From Lachnospiraceae bacterium MC2017 (GTDB lineage: Bacteria > Bacillota > Clostridia > Lachnospirales > Lachnospiraceae): 64,000 nt of DNA. Shown in pieces: positions 1 to 8,831 of the stretch. Where the stretch lies: positions 1-64,000 of the forward strand of contig JNJK01000013.1 of assembly GCA_000701625.1 (NCBI GenBank), written 5' to 3'. How positions within the stretch are numbered: the first letter of the stretch is position 1; each line of letters opens with the position of its first letter. The notes beneath the pieces were generated by a model. It was given only the letters and a program-made list of their open reading frames with translations. It searched no databases and had not been told where the DNA came from. A program made the position numbers and the translations under genes.

Positions 1-2301
1 ATAGACCAGCTCCTTAGCCTCCGGAGCTTTTGTAACAACTGCAGTCGCTTTGGTGATCGTAACTGTAACTTCTTTGATCGCCGCCTCATATGTATCAGTA
101 CCGGCAGCAGTAACGATGACGGTAGCCGTGCCAATCCTTTTGGCTGTCAGCTCACCAGTGGAAGCATCCACATCGATATAATCCTCACTACCTGTCTTGA
201 CGGCATAGCTGATCGCACCGTCACCTGTAGTTGTAGCGCTTACTCTCTTGCCTGTTTCACCGTAAGCAACTGTCACATCAGGGGCTGTTATTGTCTGCGT
301 AAACTTATCGGTAATCGTCACAGTTATATGCTTTGTAGCAAGCGCGAAATAATTATCATCCTCTGCAATGGATACATTCACAGTTATACTGCCTGTGTCT
401 GACCCAGAAGTCAGAACACTACCGTTCAATGTACATCCATTCGCCTCACCATTGATCGCATAGCTTACTGTTCCTGTCGCGCCTCTCATATCAATATATT
501 CCGCAAGATCAACAGTATTTCCGTCTTTTCTAACAACCGCTGTACCCGTAACAGATGCTGGATTAGCTGCCTTTCCAACTGTTACTGTCACATCTACGTT
601 TTCTTTCTTTTTGTAGTTTGCAGTATCTGTCGGCGTAAAAACAGCCTTGAAAGTATGACTTCCTACACTTCCGACACTGGTAGTCCCTGCACTCGCCCAG
701 GTCCATGTACCCGGAGTGTTGCTGTTAGGATTGGTCAGCGTAACATCCGCAAGTGTCTGACCATAAGTCGCAGATGCCGTCGGAGCATCTGCAGTCGGTT
801 CTGCCTTGGCGATAGTGTAATCCACCTGAGCAGTAACAGACCCTGTTCCGCCACTTATTGCAACACCATTTAATGTAAGTTTTGCCGTATAATCTCCAGC
901 TGCGGTGGGCGCAGTAGGACTCTCCGTATAGGTTGTATTGTTTCTCCCAACGTATTTAATATCTGAAACTTCGATATTCTTTCCTGTAGCTGAATTAAAG
1001 CCTGAAAGATTATTATCAAAAGAAGCTTCTGCACTTTCCGTGCCACCATAAGTTGTTCTTTCCGGGGCTACTATTGTCAACGTTGTTTTATTATTTGTTA
1101 AACTACATCCAGCTGTGCATGTTGCTGTAATAACATCATTCGATGCAGAATATGTAAAAGAATGGCTGTGTTCCATCACCTTGACTTCACTATCGCTGCT
1201 TAGTGCTATTGCGCGAGTTGAATCATCACTCGTAAAGAATGTTGACGGAACTTGGGTATTATTGTAGGTACTATACCCACTGGTCATAACTCTTTCAGTA
1301 GTCAGATGTCGAATAGCACATCCCACACCAATCTTTGCTCCATCGGTCAATGCAGCGGTAAGAGTGAATTTCGCATCACTCTGCGTAAAATAAACATTAT
1401 CAACGCCACTGCTGTTTTCATTATTTTGAATGACAGGATTACCGGAAATATTAATTTGTGAAACATCGGTGTTAACATATACTCCACCACCCATGTTTTC
1501 AGCGCGATTACCAGTTATGCTTCCTCCGGTAATAGTAAATTTACTTTTTTCACCTAATAGATAAACTCCACCACCATAATTTGTCGCAACATTACTATGT
1601 ATGGATCCATTATTCATGATAAAGGTATTTTCTGTCCCATTATGCCCCAAATAAACCCCACCACCATTTGTTGCATTAGAACCGGTACCTAATCCGATAT
1701 TATCGCTTATCTCTCCACCGGACATTGTAAAAGAACTATTTCCATTTATATAAACGCCAGATCCATCTCTATATGATTGATTATTTGTGATTTTTCCCCC
1801 AGTCATTATTAATCTTCCACCATTAGTAACCCGTATTCCACCACCATAAACTGCACAATTTCCCTGTATCGAGCCACCGTTTATTGTCAGTGTTCCTCCA
1901 TCAACGAGGATTCCACCTCCTCCCGCACCAGTTTCATTTCCACCACCTGTTATAATGCCATCTCCGTCTGCATCATTTATAGTCAACGTTCCCATGACGT
2001 TTATAGCTTGTCCATTAGCTGCCATATTCTCACGGGATAAGCCTCTATTAATGGTATGTCCGTTAAGATCCAGCGTGACCGTTTTTCCTGACGCTACTGT
2101 AAGCTGATCACTCCCCGAAGCAGTAACATCATTACTTAATACTATCGTACCTCCATTAGTAAATACTGCCTGAAGAGAAGACCATGTATCCTCTGCTTTC
2201 GCTTCCTTCATTGCTCCCGGCAACGGTATTTCACCCATCACGATCAAAAAACATAGCAAAATACCAAATATTCCTTTTAACAGTCTCTTCTTTTGTTTCA
2301 T
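1..2301 (-). CDS. Large secreted surface protein, parallel beta-helix plus Ig-like/MBG repeats (partial, C-terminus outside window)
   Basis: The frame is open from an ATG at 2301 to the window edge (767 codons, no stop). A strong GAGGAGG-type site precedes the ATG. Residues 1-36 form a signal peptide (basic MKQKKR start, hydrophobic core, AKA cleavage region). About residues 90-310 carry repeated short segments of the type GGGVYV/GGSI..N, as in right-handed beta-helix surface proteins. After about 430 come Ig-like and MBG-type domains: TYGGT, TYGQTLADVTL and VAYGETGKRVSA mark successive domain starts, with FTPTDTANYK typical of such repeats. The protein is probably exported and held at the cell wall, but the anchor lies beyond the window. 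Its exact role (adhesion or matrix) cannot be read here. Confidence 0.85.
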   Translation of the reverse strand, partial: MKQKKRLLKGIFGILLCFLIVMGEIPLPGAMKEAKAEDTWSSLQAVFTNGGTIVLSNDVTASGSDQLTVASGKTVTLDLNGHTINRGLSRENMAANGQAINVMGTLTINDADGDGIITGGGNETGAGGGGILVDGGTLTINGGSIQGNCAVYGGGIRVTNGGRLIMTGGKITNNQSYRDGSGVYINGNSSFTMSGGEISDNIGLGTGSNATNGGGVYLGHNGTENTFIMNNGSIHSNVATNYGGGVYLLGEKSKFTITGGSITGNRAENMGGGVYVNTDVSQINISGNPVIQNNENSSGVDNVYFTQSDAKFTLTAALTDGAKIGVGCAIRHLTTERVMTSGYSTYNNTQVPSTFFTSDDSTRAIALSSDSEVKVMEHSHSFTYSASNDVITATCTAGCSLTNNKTTLTIVAPERTTYGGTESAEASFDNNLSGFNSATGKNIEVSDIKYVGRNNTTYTESPTAPTAAGDYTAKLTLNGVAISGGTGSVTAQVDYTIAKAEPTADAPTASATYGQTLADVTLTNPNSNTPGTWTWASAGTTSVGSVGSHTFKAVFTPTDTANYKKKENVDVTVTVGKAANPASVTGTAVVRKDGNTVDLAEYIDMRGATGTVSYAINGEANGCTLNGSVLTSGSDTGSITVNVSIAEDDNYFALATKHITVTITDKFTQTITAPDVTVAYGETGKRVSATTTGDGAISYAVKTGSEDYIDVDASTGELTAKRIGTATVIVTAAGTDTYEAAIKEVTVTITKATAVVTKAPEAKELVY

Positions 2302-2338
2302 TAACCTTCCCTCCTCTTTAAGTTTGCTGCATAAAAAA

Positions 2339-2381
2339 CCGCCGAATCTGACAGGGCATAAAGCCCCGTCAGATTCGACGG
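2339..2381 (-). terminator. Terminator-like hairpin in the leader of the surface-protein gene
   Basis: Two 18-nt arms (2339-2356 and 2364-2381) pair with two mismatches around a 7-nt loop. On the minus strand the stem is followed at once by six T, the layout of an intrinsic terminator. It lies 38 nt upstream of the surface-protein start and no minus-strand gene ends just before it, so it may attenuate that gene. I see no recognisable riboswitch aptamer next to it. Confidence 0.5.
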
Positions 2382-2434
2382 TTATCCATCATCAATATAT
2401 ACTTTTTCAACGCACAAAAAAGCGCAGTTATCTA

Positions 2435-2484
2435 CTGTGCTGTGCTGTGCTGTGCTGTGCTGTGCTGTGCTGTGCTGTGCTGTG
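2435..2484. repeat. Pentanucleotide tandem repeat, ten perfect CTGTG units
   Basis: Ten uninterrupted copies of CTGTG (CACAG on the minus strand) fill 50 bp. They lie about 134 bp upstream of the surface-protein start and just downstream of a TTGACA box on that strand. The tract is not in a recognised coding frame. Repeats of this kind are prone to slipped-strand length change. Confidence 0.95.
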
Positions 2485-2487
2485 AAA

Positions 2488-2516
2488 ATTGTTCGTCTAT
2501 TATGCATATCTGTCAA
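2488..2516 (-). promoter_or_regulatory. Candidate sigma-A promoter for the surface-protein gene
   Basis: On the minus strand a perfect TTGACA (2511-2516) is followed 17 nt later by AACAAT, four of six matches to the -10 consensus. The predicted transcript would start at the edge of the CACAG repeat. The -10 is weak, so this is tentative. Confidence 0.35.
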
Positions 2517-2641
2517 GTCCCCTATATAAAACATTTTCCCTCTGTAATTTTTATCGGACACTTCTGCCGGACAACGAATAGCTGAACACTCACTTTTGTT
2601 CTTATTTTTTTGTGCTAGGATAAAGGAGAAAACAGCAGTTA

Positions 2642-3093
2642 ATGAGTGAAAAAGATATCACCGAAAAGACACTCGAAGCATGGATCATCCCGATGCAGTT
2701 CTAAAACTTATGAAAGCACTAACCGGAGATAACCGATTTGAAGAATCTCTAAATGAATTTTCAGAACAGGAAAGGAAGGGAATAACAATGTGTGAACTGT
2801 TAGATAAGATAGAGGCACGCGGTGAAGCACTCGGCGAGGCACTCGGTATTGAAAAGGGAATAATCATCTTTATCGAAGATAAACTGGAAGACAATATCCC
2901 GGATGATAAAATTATCGAAAAACTCCGTAATAAATTTGACCTGACCACAGAAAAGGCAGAAGAATACTGTCAACACCCAAAAATCGTTTCACAGCTGATT
3001 ATCGTAGATTTTTATGCGATATGTAGCTGCGAAACGATTTTCTTATCATTAATAGCTCATTATCATAAACTGTCCAAATATACTAGTAAATAA
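2642..3093 (+). pseudogene. Remnant of an Rpn/PD-(D/E)XK family transposase (COG5464-like)
   Basis: An ATG at 2642, after an AAAGGAG site, begins MSEKDITEKTLEA, as I recall for the start of this Lachnospiraceae transposase/nuclease family. The reading then breaks and continues in another frame from 2680 (MDHPDAVLKLMKAL), which resembles the family's C-terminal part: MCELLDKIEARGEALGEALG followed by a helical tail (IIEKLRNKFDLTTEKAEEY). The nuclease core is missing, so this is an internal deletion plus frameshift. A 137-codon open frame remains but is unlikely to be functional. Confidence 0.65.
2980..3045 (+). terminator. Terminator-like hairpin at the end of the transposase remnant
   Basis: Arms AAATCGTTTCACAGCT and AGCTGCGAAACGATTT pair with one mismatch across a loop of about 28 nt, followed by a T-rich tract. 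It faces the converging sugar-permease gene. Confidence 0.5.
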
Positions 3094-3098
3094 TTGTC

Positions 3099-4169
3099 TT
3101 AATTGCATGCAGCTCTCTCCGCTTCTGTCACTTTATCCGGTACAATTAGCTTCTTTCCGAATCTTTCTTTTAACTGCGGTCCTGCAACCTGGATTAAGAT
3201 CACGAGGATCAGGATAACTCCCTTTATCGCATTATTGATAAGCGAATCCATCTTGAGTGCGATGATGATCTTGTCTATGACTGTGTAGGACAGTGATCCG
3301 AAAAGCACACCGATGATCTTTCCTTTTCCGCCTGACATTGAAACTCCGCCGAGCACTACCGCTGCTATGGCGTACATCTCATAGCTCGTACCGGTTGTTG
3401 CAGGATCAGATGAACCATTCATGCAGATCCATAGGAAAGCCGATGCCCCGATCATGATTCCCATTATGACGAAAGCTGTCATTTTCATCAGACGGACATT
3501 GATGCCTGCCATAAATGCACCCTTTTCACAGGAACCGATAGCATAGATCTTTTTTCCAAACTTTGTATCATTTGTGATGTACATAAAAATGACGGTAGCG
3601 AGGATCAGCACCAGTCCCACGATCGGAAGTGATGCAATCTTTCCATTTCCGAAATTATACATGGCATCATATCCGTTAAAAGAAGATGTCATCTTATATA
3701 CGGAACTTCCGCCTCCGATCAGCTCTTTGGCGATATGCTGGCAGTAATACTGAGCAAGTGACCTGTAAATAAGCATAGTTGCGAGAGTTACTATAAATGA
3801 AGGCATCCTGACAACTCCCACAAGTACTCCGTTTATAAGTCCGAGTACCGCTCCCATAAAGAGTGCAAACACAAGAACTGCAAAAATATTTCCGCCGGTT
3901 TTATTAAAGACTATAACAGAAAATCCGCTTACAAATGCAAGCATCGATCCGGCAGAAAGGTCTATCTCACCTGTGATACATACCAGACCCATTCCGATAG
4001 CGGTGATACCGATCACTGCAGAATGTCTGAAAATATTCATAGTAGCACTGAGCGACAGACTGCTGTTTGTCATGGCATAAACCAGAAAGATCATGAAAAA
4101 TACAAATATAAAACTATAATTACTCCAGATTTTTCCAAATATAGTCGACTTGTTTTTTGCTGTACTCAT
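3099..4169 (-). CDS. Sugar ABC transporter permease (RbsC/MglC type, CUT2)
   Basis: A 356-residue polytopic membrane protein of the BPD_transp_2 family. It has about ten hydrophobic segments and the EIDLSAGSMLAFVSG and VLGGVSMSGGKG motifs seen in ribose/galactose permeases. It forms the membrane channel of a CUT2 importer with the ATPase directly upstream: one nucleotide separates the genes, and its GAGGTAG site lies inside the ATPase gene. It is the last gene of the operon. The sugar cannot be told from sequence. The neighbouring glycoside-catabolism genes suggest a monosaccharide or small glycoside released by that pathway. Confidence 0.9.
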   Translation of the reverse strand: MSTAKNKSTIFGKIWSNYSFIFVFFMIFLVYAMTNSSLSLSATMNIFRHSAVIGITAIGMGLVCITGEIDLSAGSMLAFVSGFSVIVFNKTGGNIFAVLVFALFMGAVLGLINGVLVGVVRMPSFIVTLATMLIYRSLAQYYCQHIAKELIGGGSSVYKMTSSFNGYDAMYNFGNGKIASLPIVGLVLILATVIFMYITNDTKFGKKIYAIGSCEKGAFMAGINVRLMKMTAFVIMGIMIGASAFLWICMNGSSDPATTGTSYEMYAIAAVVLGGVSMSGGKGKIIGVLFGSLSYTVIDKIIIALKMDSLINNAIKGVILILVILIQVAGPQLKERFGKKLIVPDKVTEAERAACN

Positions 4170-4170
4170 T

Positions 4171-5676
4171 TCACACTACCTCTTTACTCTCTTTGTCATT
4201 TGCGAGACCTGTGGAATACATCATGACTGTATGCTCATCTATCTCATCATGGGTCAGCTCTCCTGCGATGCTGCCGCCGTAAAACACCACGCACCTGTCT
4301 GCAACCTTCTGAAGTTCCGGTATCTCAAGCGTATTTACAAGTATTGTTTTTCCCTTCATTGCAAGCGTATGGATGAGCTTGTATATCTCCTCTTTTGCAC
4401 CTACATCTATTCCCTGTGTCGGGTTGTCAAAAAGCAGTATCTCCGCATTGGTATTTAGCCACCTCGCGATAAATACTTTCTGCTGGTTTCCTCCGCTCAG
4501 TGATACGATAGGCATATTTCCTGACTTTGCTTTTATATTCAGGAGTTCCTGAAAGCTGTCGTATTTTTTTAATTCCTTAGTTTTATTCAAGTGAAACTTT
4601 CCTGCAGAAAGCGTGTGCTCTGCAAGGTACATGTTTTCAATGATGCTCATATCAGGGATCACCGAGTTTTCCTTGCGGTTTGCAGGCAGGAGTCCTATTC
4701 CGGCTTTCATAGCCCTGTGTACAGAGCCGCCCTTATATTCTTTCCCAAAAACTTCTATCTTTCCTGCTGTCTTTGGAGTGATCCCAAAAAGGCACTGCAT
4801 AAATTCACTGCTTCCGCATCCCTGCAATCCGGTAAGACCAACGATCTCGCCCTTTTTCACTTCCATTGACACATCACGGAATCCTTTTCCGCTCATGTGC
4901 GTGAGGTTCAATACCGTCTCACCTGTTTCACGCTTTACATACGACCCTGCGTCCTCAGAGTGACCTACCATGAGCCTCGTAACCCCCTCCGGTGTAGTAT
5001 CCGCGATCTTTCCGGAGCTTATAAATTCTCCGTTTCTGAAAACTGTATAGGTGTCACAATACTTAAATATCTCCGGCATCTTGTGGGAGATAAAGATAAA
5101 CGAGATACCTTTTTTCTTTAAGTCAGATACTATGGAAAAGAGATGCTCGACTTCGTCGTTATTCAGTGAAGTCGTGGGCTCATCCAGGATAAGAAGCTTT
5201 GCTCCGGTTAGAAGCGCCTTGCTTATCTCAAGGAGCTGCTTATCTCCGGTTCTCAAATCCGATACCATTGCTGTCGGATCCATTTTTACCCCAAGCCTTC
5301 TGAAAAGATCCTCAGAACGTCGGATCATCTCTTTCTTATTCAGTTTTCCAAATAGTCCTGTAAGCTCTCTGTTTATGTATATATTTTCAAAAACCTTCAG
5401 ATCATTAAAGAGATTAAGTTCCTGATGCACGAAAGCTATACCAAGCTTTTCACTTAATTTCACAGAAATATTTTTTAATTCCTGTCCATCAAACTTTATT
5501 TCTCCTCCGTCAAAAGGAATGGTGCCTGTCAGTATGTTCATCAGGGTGGATTTTCCGGCTCCGTTTTCACCAAGAAGGGCGTGAATCTCGCCCTCCGAAA
5601 CAGTTAGATCCACGCCCTTTAATACCGGCACACCACTAAAGGATTTTCTGATCCCTCTCATTTCCAGAAGTGCCAT
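4171..5676 (-). CDS. Sugar ABC transporter ATP-binding protein, duplicated ATPase (RbsA/MglA type)
   Basis: A 501-residue protein with two ABC cassettes, as usual for CUT2 importers. The N-terminal half has Walker A GENGAGKST (about 37-45) and Walker B LLILDEPTTSL (about 160). The C-terminal half has a degenerate Walker A (GLQGCGSSE) but keeps the signature LSGGNQQKV and FDNPTQGID. That asymmetry is normal for the family. The ATG has an AGAGGAAA site. It powers uptake through the permease downstream, with the binding protein encoded 38 nt upstream. Confidence 0.92.
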   Translation of the reverse strand: MALLEMRGIRKSFSGVPVLKGVDLTVSEGEIHALLGENGAGKSTLMNILTGTIPFDGGEIKFDGQELKNISVKLSEKLGIAFVHQELNLFNDLKVFENIYINRELTGLFGKLNKKEMIRRSEDLFRRLGVKMDPTAMVSDLRTGDKQLLEISKALLTGAKLLILDEPTTSLNNDEVEHLFSIVSDLKKKGISFIFISHKMPEIFKYCDTYTVFRNGEFISSGKIADTTPEGVTRLMVGHSEDAGSYVKRETGETVLNLTHMSGKGFRDVSMEVKKGEIVGLTGLQGCGSSEFMQCLFGITPKTAGKIEVFGKEYKGGSVHRAMKAGIGLLPANRKENSVIPDMSIIENMYLAEHTLSAGKFHLNKTKELKKYDSFQELLNIKAKSGNMPIVSLSGGNQQKVFIARWLNTNAEILLFDNPTQGIDVGAKEEIYKLIHTLAMKGKTILVNTLEIPELQKVADRCVVFYGGSIAGELTHDEIDEHTVMMYSTGLANDKESKEVV

Positions 5677-5713
5677 ATTCTTTTCCTCTTTTGTGTCTTT
5701 TTTCGTAAGTGAC

Positions 5714-6835
5714 TTAATTGAATCCCTTGAAATCAGCTACATTTTCTGAAGTAACGTTCTGACACTCGATAACGTGATCCTGTGTAACTTCCTTGCCATC
5801 AAGCGAATCTACCATATCCTGAATAGCTGTCTGGATCATGCTGGGGCTGTATGTTACAGACATGATCCCACCAAGCTCACCAGTGATCTCGCTGTAGCTC
5901 TCACCTCTAAGCACTCCGTAAAGCTCATCGAGTCCGCCGCAACCTGTGATAACCGGCTTATTTGCAAGAAATGCACTCTTTGCACTGTCGTCGATTCCGC
6001 CGCCCTTAAGAGCTTCGAGTATACCCATTGCGAGCTCATCATCCTCTGCGTAGAACCACTTGATAGATGTATTTGCAGAGTCACCCATAAGTGTCTCAAA
6101 TGCTGATTTTGTATCAGATCTGCTCCAGTTCATAGCACCGGAATATGTGATAGCACTGTCAACCTGCTCCTGTGTCCATTTTGCATCGTCAGCAATCTTA
6201 TTTCCGTCAAACTCGATATTTCCGAGAAGGTACTCAGTAAAGCCCTGATCACGGAGAGTTGTTACGGATGATGTATCACCCTCATATACATATACCTGAT
6301 CGCCGGGCTTCAGTCCCAGAGATACGAAATAAGCTGCGCTGCCTGCACCGATACCTTCGTTATCACCCTTAACATTTGCAACTGCACTTGCTTCAACCCC
6401 GTCGATGATACGGTCAAAAGCAACATAAGGAATCTCTGCATCAACAAGTTCCTGGATAGCTGACTGCACTGTGTCATCAATAGGCTGGATAACAACCGCG
6501 ATGTTCTTATCACCCTTTGCGATAATGTCCTCTACCTGTGTGATCTGATATGCTGCATTCTCACATGTGATAACTTCTGCGGAATACTTGCCTGCTCCGT
6601 TTACTTCCTCAACCTTTTCCTTTGCAAATGTTGCAACAGAACCTGTCCAGCCGTGATCTTCCGGTGCAGTAAGTACATAGATATGTGTTGCATCTCCGCC
6701 TGCTGTTTCTGTTCCTGATGCAGATTCTGTTGCTGCTGCCTTTGCATCTGTAGCTGCTGCAGAGCTGCTTCCGCATGCTGTGAGTGAAAGTGTCATAACG
6801 CCTGCAAGAAGCGCTGCCAATATCTTCTTTTTCAT
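5714..6835 (-). CDS. Sugar ABC transporter substrate-binding lipoprotein (MglB/ChvE-like)
   Basis: The protein begins MKKKILAALLAGVMTLSLTAC, a lipoprotein signal with the lipobox cysteine, then a Ser/Ala/Thr-rich linker. The rest is a periplasmic-binding-protein fold of the RbsB/MglB class (THIYVLTAPEDHGWTGSVATF, YVAFDRIIDG, WFYAEDDELAMGILEAL). I chose the ATG at 6835 because GGGAGG lies 6 nt before it; the ATG at 6850 would place that site inside the gene. It is the first gene of the ABC operon, and its leader holds two copies of a 13-bp motif (6942-7006). Ligand unknown. Confidence 0.9.
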   Translation of the reverse strand: MKKKILAALLAGVMTLSLTACGSSSAAATDAKAAATESASGTETAGGDATHIYVLTAPEDHGWTGSVATFAKEKVEEVNGAGKYSAEVITCENAAYQITQVEDIIAKGDKNIAVVIQPIDDTVQSAIQELVDAEIPYVAFDRIIDGVEASAVANVKGDNEGIGAGSAAYFVSLGLKPGDQVYVYEGDTSSVTTLRDQGFTEYLLGNIEFDGNKIADDAKWTQEQVDSAITYSGAMNWSRSDTKSAFETLMGDSANTSIKWFYAEDDELAMGILEALKGGGIDDSAKSAFLANKPVITGCGGLDELYGVLRGESYSEITGELGGIMSVTYSPSMIQTAIQDMVDSLDGKEVTQDHVIECQNVTSENVADFKGFN

Positions 6836-6941
6836 ATTGTTTCCTCCCAAAAATCGTGTGTTTCACGTTGTTTCTTTTGATGTACTAATCATAAATCCTG
6901 CAAGTGTCTCCATCTTTTCTCTGTATTTATTTACGCCTCAT

Positions 6942-7006
6942 TTCTGTTGCAAGATTCCGGTGAGTCTAAAAAAACGTGCAATAAAAATCACCCTTCTGTT
7001 GCAAGA
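6942..7006 (-). promoter_or_regulatory. Two direct copies of TCTTGCAACAGAA upstream of the sugar ABC operon
   Basis: Minus-strand TCTTGCAACAGAA occurs exactly at 6942-6954 and 6994-7006, 52 bp apart (about five helical turns). A related TGCAACAGAAAT lies in front of the symporter gene (around 8750-8760). Spaced direct repeats fit an AraC-type activator, and the AraC-GH39 regulator is the obvious candidate. That link is inference. Confidence 0.4.
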
Positions 7007-7021
7007 TGTTTGAACCACAAA

Positions 7022-7059
7022 GAAACGCACCGGAATGAATCATCACTCCGATGCGTTTC
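7022..7059 (-). terminator. Terminator of the GPH symporter gene
   Basis: Arms GAAACGCACCGGA and TCCGATGCGTTTC pair with one mismatch, 22 nt past the symporter stop. On the minus strand the stem ends in a T-rich tract (TTTCTTTG). Confidence 0.6.
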
Positions 7060-7080
7060 CATCAAAATCGCTATTTACTT

Positions 7081-8520
7081 TTAGTTTGCCTGTTTTCTGG
7101 CATCGAGGTCTGCGTAAATCTTCTCCATCTTCTTCGGTGTCAGATCATAGAAAAGAACTGAGATACCGGAGATCGCGATAACTACTGCCGGGAAAAGATT
7201 TACAAGTGCGTTGATACCGATCTTAACAGCTTCTGTCTGCTCTGCATTCGGAACATATCCGATAGCTGCGAGAAGAGATACTGTTACGATTCCTGTTACA
7301 GCTGTTGCAAGCTTTACAGAGAAGCTTACAAGTGAGAATGTGAGACCAACCTCACGTACACCATACTTCCAGTCGCCATACTCGATACTGTCGCACATCA
7401 TTCCGGGTGCGATGTTCTCATTAGCCATTGTGAGACCGATAAGAGCGGATACACCAAGCAGGAACGGTGTATTGTTTGCAGGTACGAGGAACAGTAATAC
7501 AAGAGCTGCAACCTGTGTGAATGTTGTGAGGAGCATGAAGCCCTTCTTTGTAAATACTCTTGTACCCCATGCAAGTGTAAGGTTTCCAAGAAGCTGACAT
7601 ACAGTCATTGTTGTAAAGATCGGAGCGATCATGATAGGATTTCCTACAACATACAGTACGTAGTATGCAAGCATTGACATACGTGCCATACATCCGATAG
7701 CACCTGCAAATGTTGAAAATACGGTGATCATGATGTTCTTATTCTTTACAATGAGCGGGAGTGCCTCTTTGATCGGTGTAGGCTTCGTCTCAGCTTCAAT
7801 GCTGACAAAATTCTTTTCCTTACATTTCCATGCACAAAGTAAGCACGCCGGAATGAGCAGGATAGAGAACAGTACTGTTGTCAGGAAGTAACCCTGTGAA
7901 TTAGGTGTTTTGCTATGACCAAAGTACAGGATCAGAGGCATTGCAACTGCTGAAAGAACCATGCTGGCAACAGCCTTTCCGATAGCACGGCAGGATGCGT
8001 AGTCCATACGAACCTGTGAATCCCTTGCAACCAGATTTACGAGACCCTGGTAAGGAATGCAGAGTGCTGTGTAAGCCATACCTGCGCCGATGTAGCATAC
8101 AAGACACAGAACAACTTTCATCACACCCTGTACAGGAAATACCGTAAATGTAAGGATATTAAATATCGCAAGGAATATCGGTGAGAACATGATATACGGA
8201 CGGAACTTTCCGAAACGTGTTTTTGTTTTATCACATACCGCACCCATCATAGGATCGTTGATCGCATCCCAGATTCTCGCTACCACAAATATAAGTGAGA
8301 TCGCTGCTGCTGAAAGTCCTACGATATCTGTGTAGAAAATTGTGAGGTAAGTATTGATCATATACCATGAAAGCTGACATCCAACCTCACCCATTGCATA
8401 GAAACCACCAGTCACCCAGTTTGTCTTTTCACCCTTTTTCGCCCCACTCGACGCTTCAATAAGATATTCGTCTTCAAGACCTGCTGCACCTTCTACAGCA
8501 GTATTTGACATATCATTCAT
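7081..8520 (-). CDS. Glycoside-pentoside-hexuronide (GPH) family cation symporter
   Basis: A 479-residue, twelve-helix MFS protein of the MelB/UidB class: GEVGCQLSWYMINTYLTIFYTDIVGLS near the N-terminus, then RIWDAINDPMMGAVCDKTKTRFGKFRPYI with the conserved NDP and RfGkfRP elements. It should import a glycoside with Na+ or H+. The ATG at 8520 is preferred because GGGAGG precedes it by 5 nt; the upstream ATG at 8538 would include that site. It follows the AraC-GH39 gene after a strong terminator, so it probably has its own promoter. GPH carriers are commonly found with glycoside-cleaving genes. Confidence 0.9.
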   Translation of the reverse strand: MNDMSNTAVEGAAGLEDEYLIEASSGAKKGEKTNWVTGGFYAMGEVGCQLSWYMINTYLTIFYTDIVGLSAAAISLIFVVARIWDAINDPMMGAVCDKTKTRFGKFRPYIMFSPIFLAIFNILTFTVFPVQGVMKVVLCLVCYIGAGMAYTALCIPYQGLVNLVARDSQVRMDYASCRAIGKAVASMVLSAVAMPLILYFGHSKTPNSQGYFLTTVLFSILLIPACLLCAWKCKEKNFVSIEAETKPTPIKEALPLIVKNKNIMITVFSTFAGAIGCMARMSMLAYYVLYVVGNPIMIAPIFTTMTVCQLLGNLTLAWGTRVFTKKGFMLLTTFTQVAALVLLFLVPANNTPFLLGVSALIGLTMANENIAPGMMCDSIEYGDWKYGVREVGLTFSLVSFSVKLATAVTGIVTVSLLAAIGYVPNAEQTEAVKIGINALVNLFPAVVIAISGISVLFYDLTPKKMEKIYADLDARKQAN

Positions 8521-8725
8521 ATAACCTCCCGGCTGCAATGAACGCTTGCAGTTTTTACCTTCCCAATAATTAAAAACTTATGTAACTGTCAAAAATAACT
8601 TTTATCCCTTTGCGGGATACTACGTGCACGTTCGTTATGTATATACTTTAATCGCTGCGACTCTGTATCTCTCGCTGTACATTCCACGTTCATATACATT
8701 CCTTTCAAATTCCGGATAAAAAAAT

Positions 8726-8767
8726 AAAAGCAATGCAACAGATGTTTATTTCTGTTGCATTGCTTTT
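8726..8767 (-). terminator. Strong hairpin terminator after the AraC-GH39 gene
   Basis: Perfect 17-bp stem AAAAGCAATGCAACAGA / TCTGTTGCATTGCTTTT with an 8-nt loop and a T-rich tail on the minus strand. The stem includes a TGCAACAGA motif like those in front of the ABC operon, so the site may serve two roles. Confidence 0.75.
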
Positions 8768-8831
8768 GTGCAGGTTGCATATTAGTTTCGTATATTTAAG
8801 TGAGTTTCATGCCACTATCGCATTATTACTA

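Noticed and set aside
2435-2484. Possible CRISPR array
   Set aside because: The repeat unit is 5 bp with no spacers; it is a simple tandem repeat.
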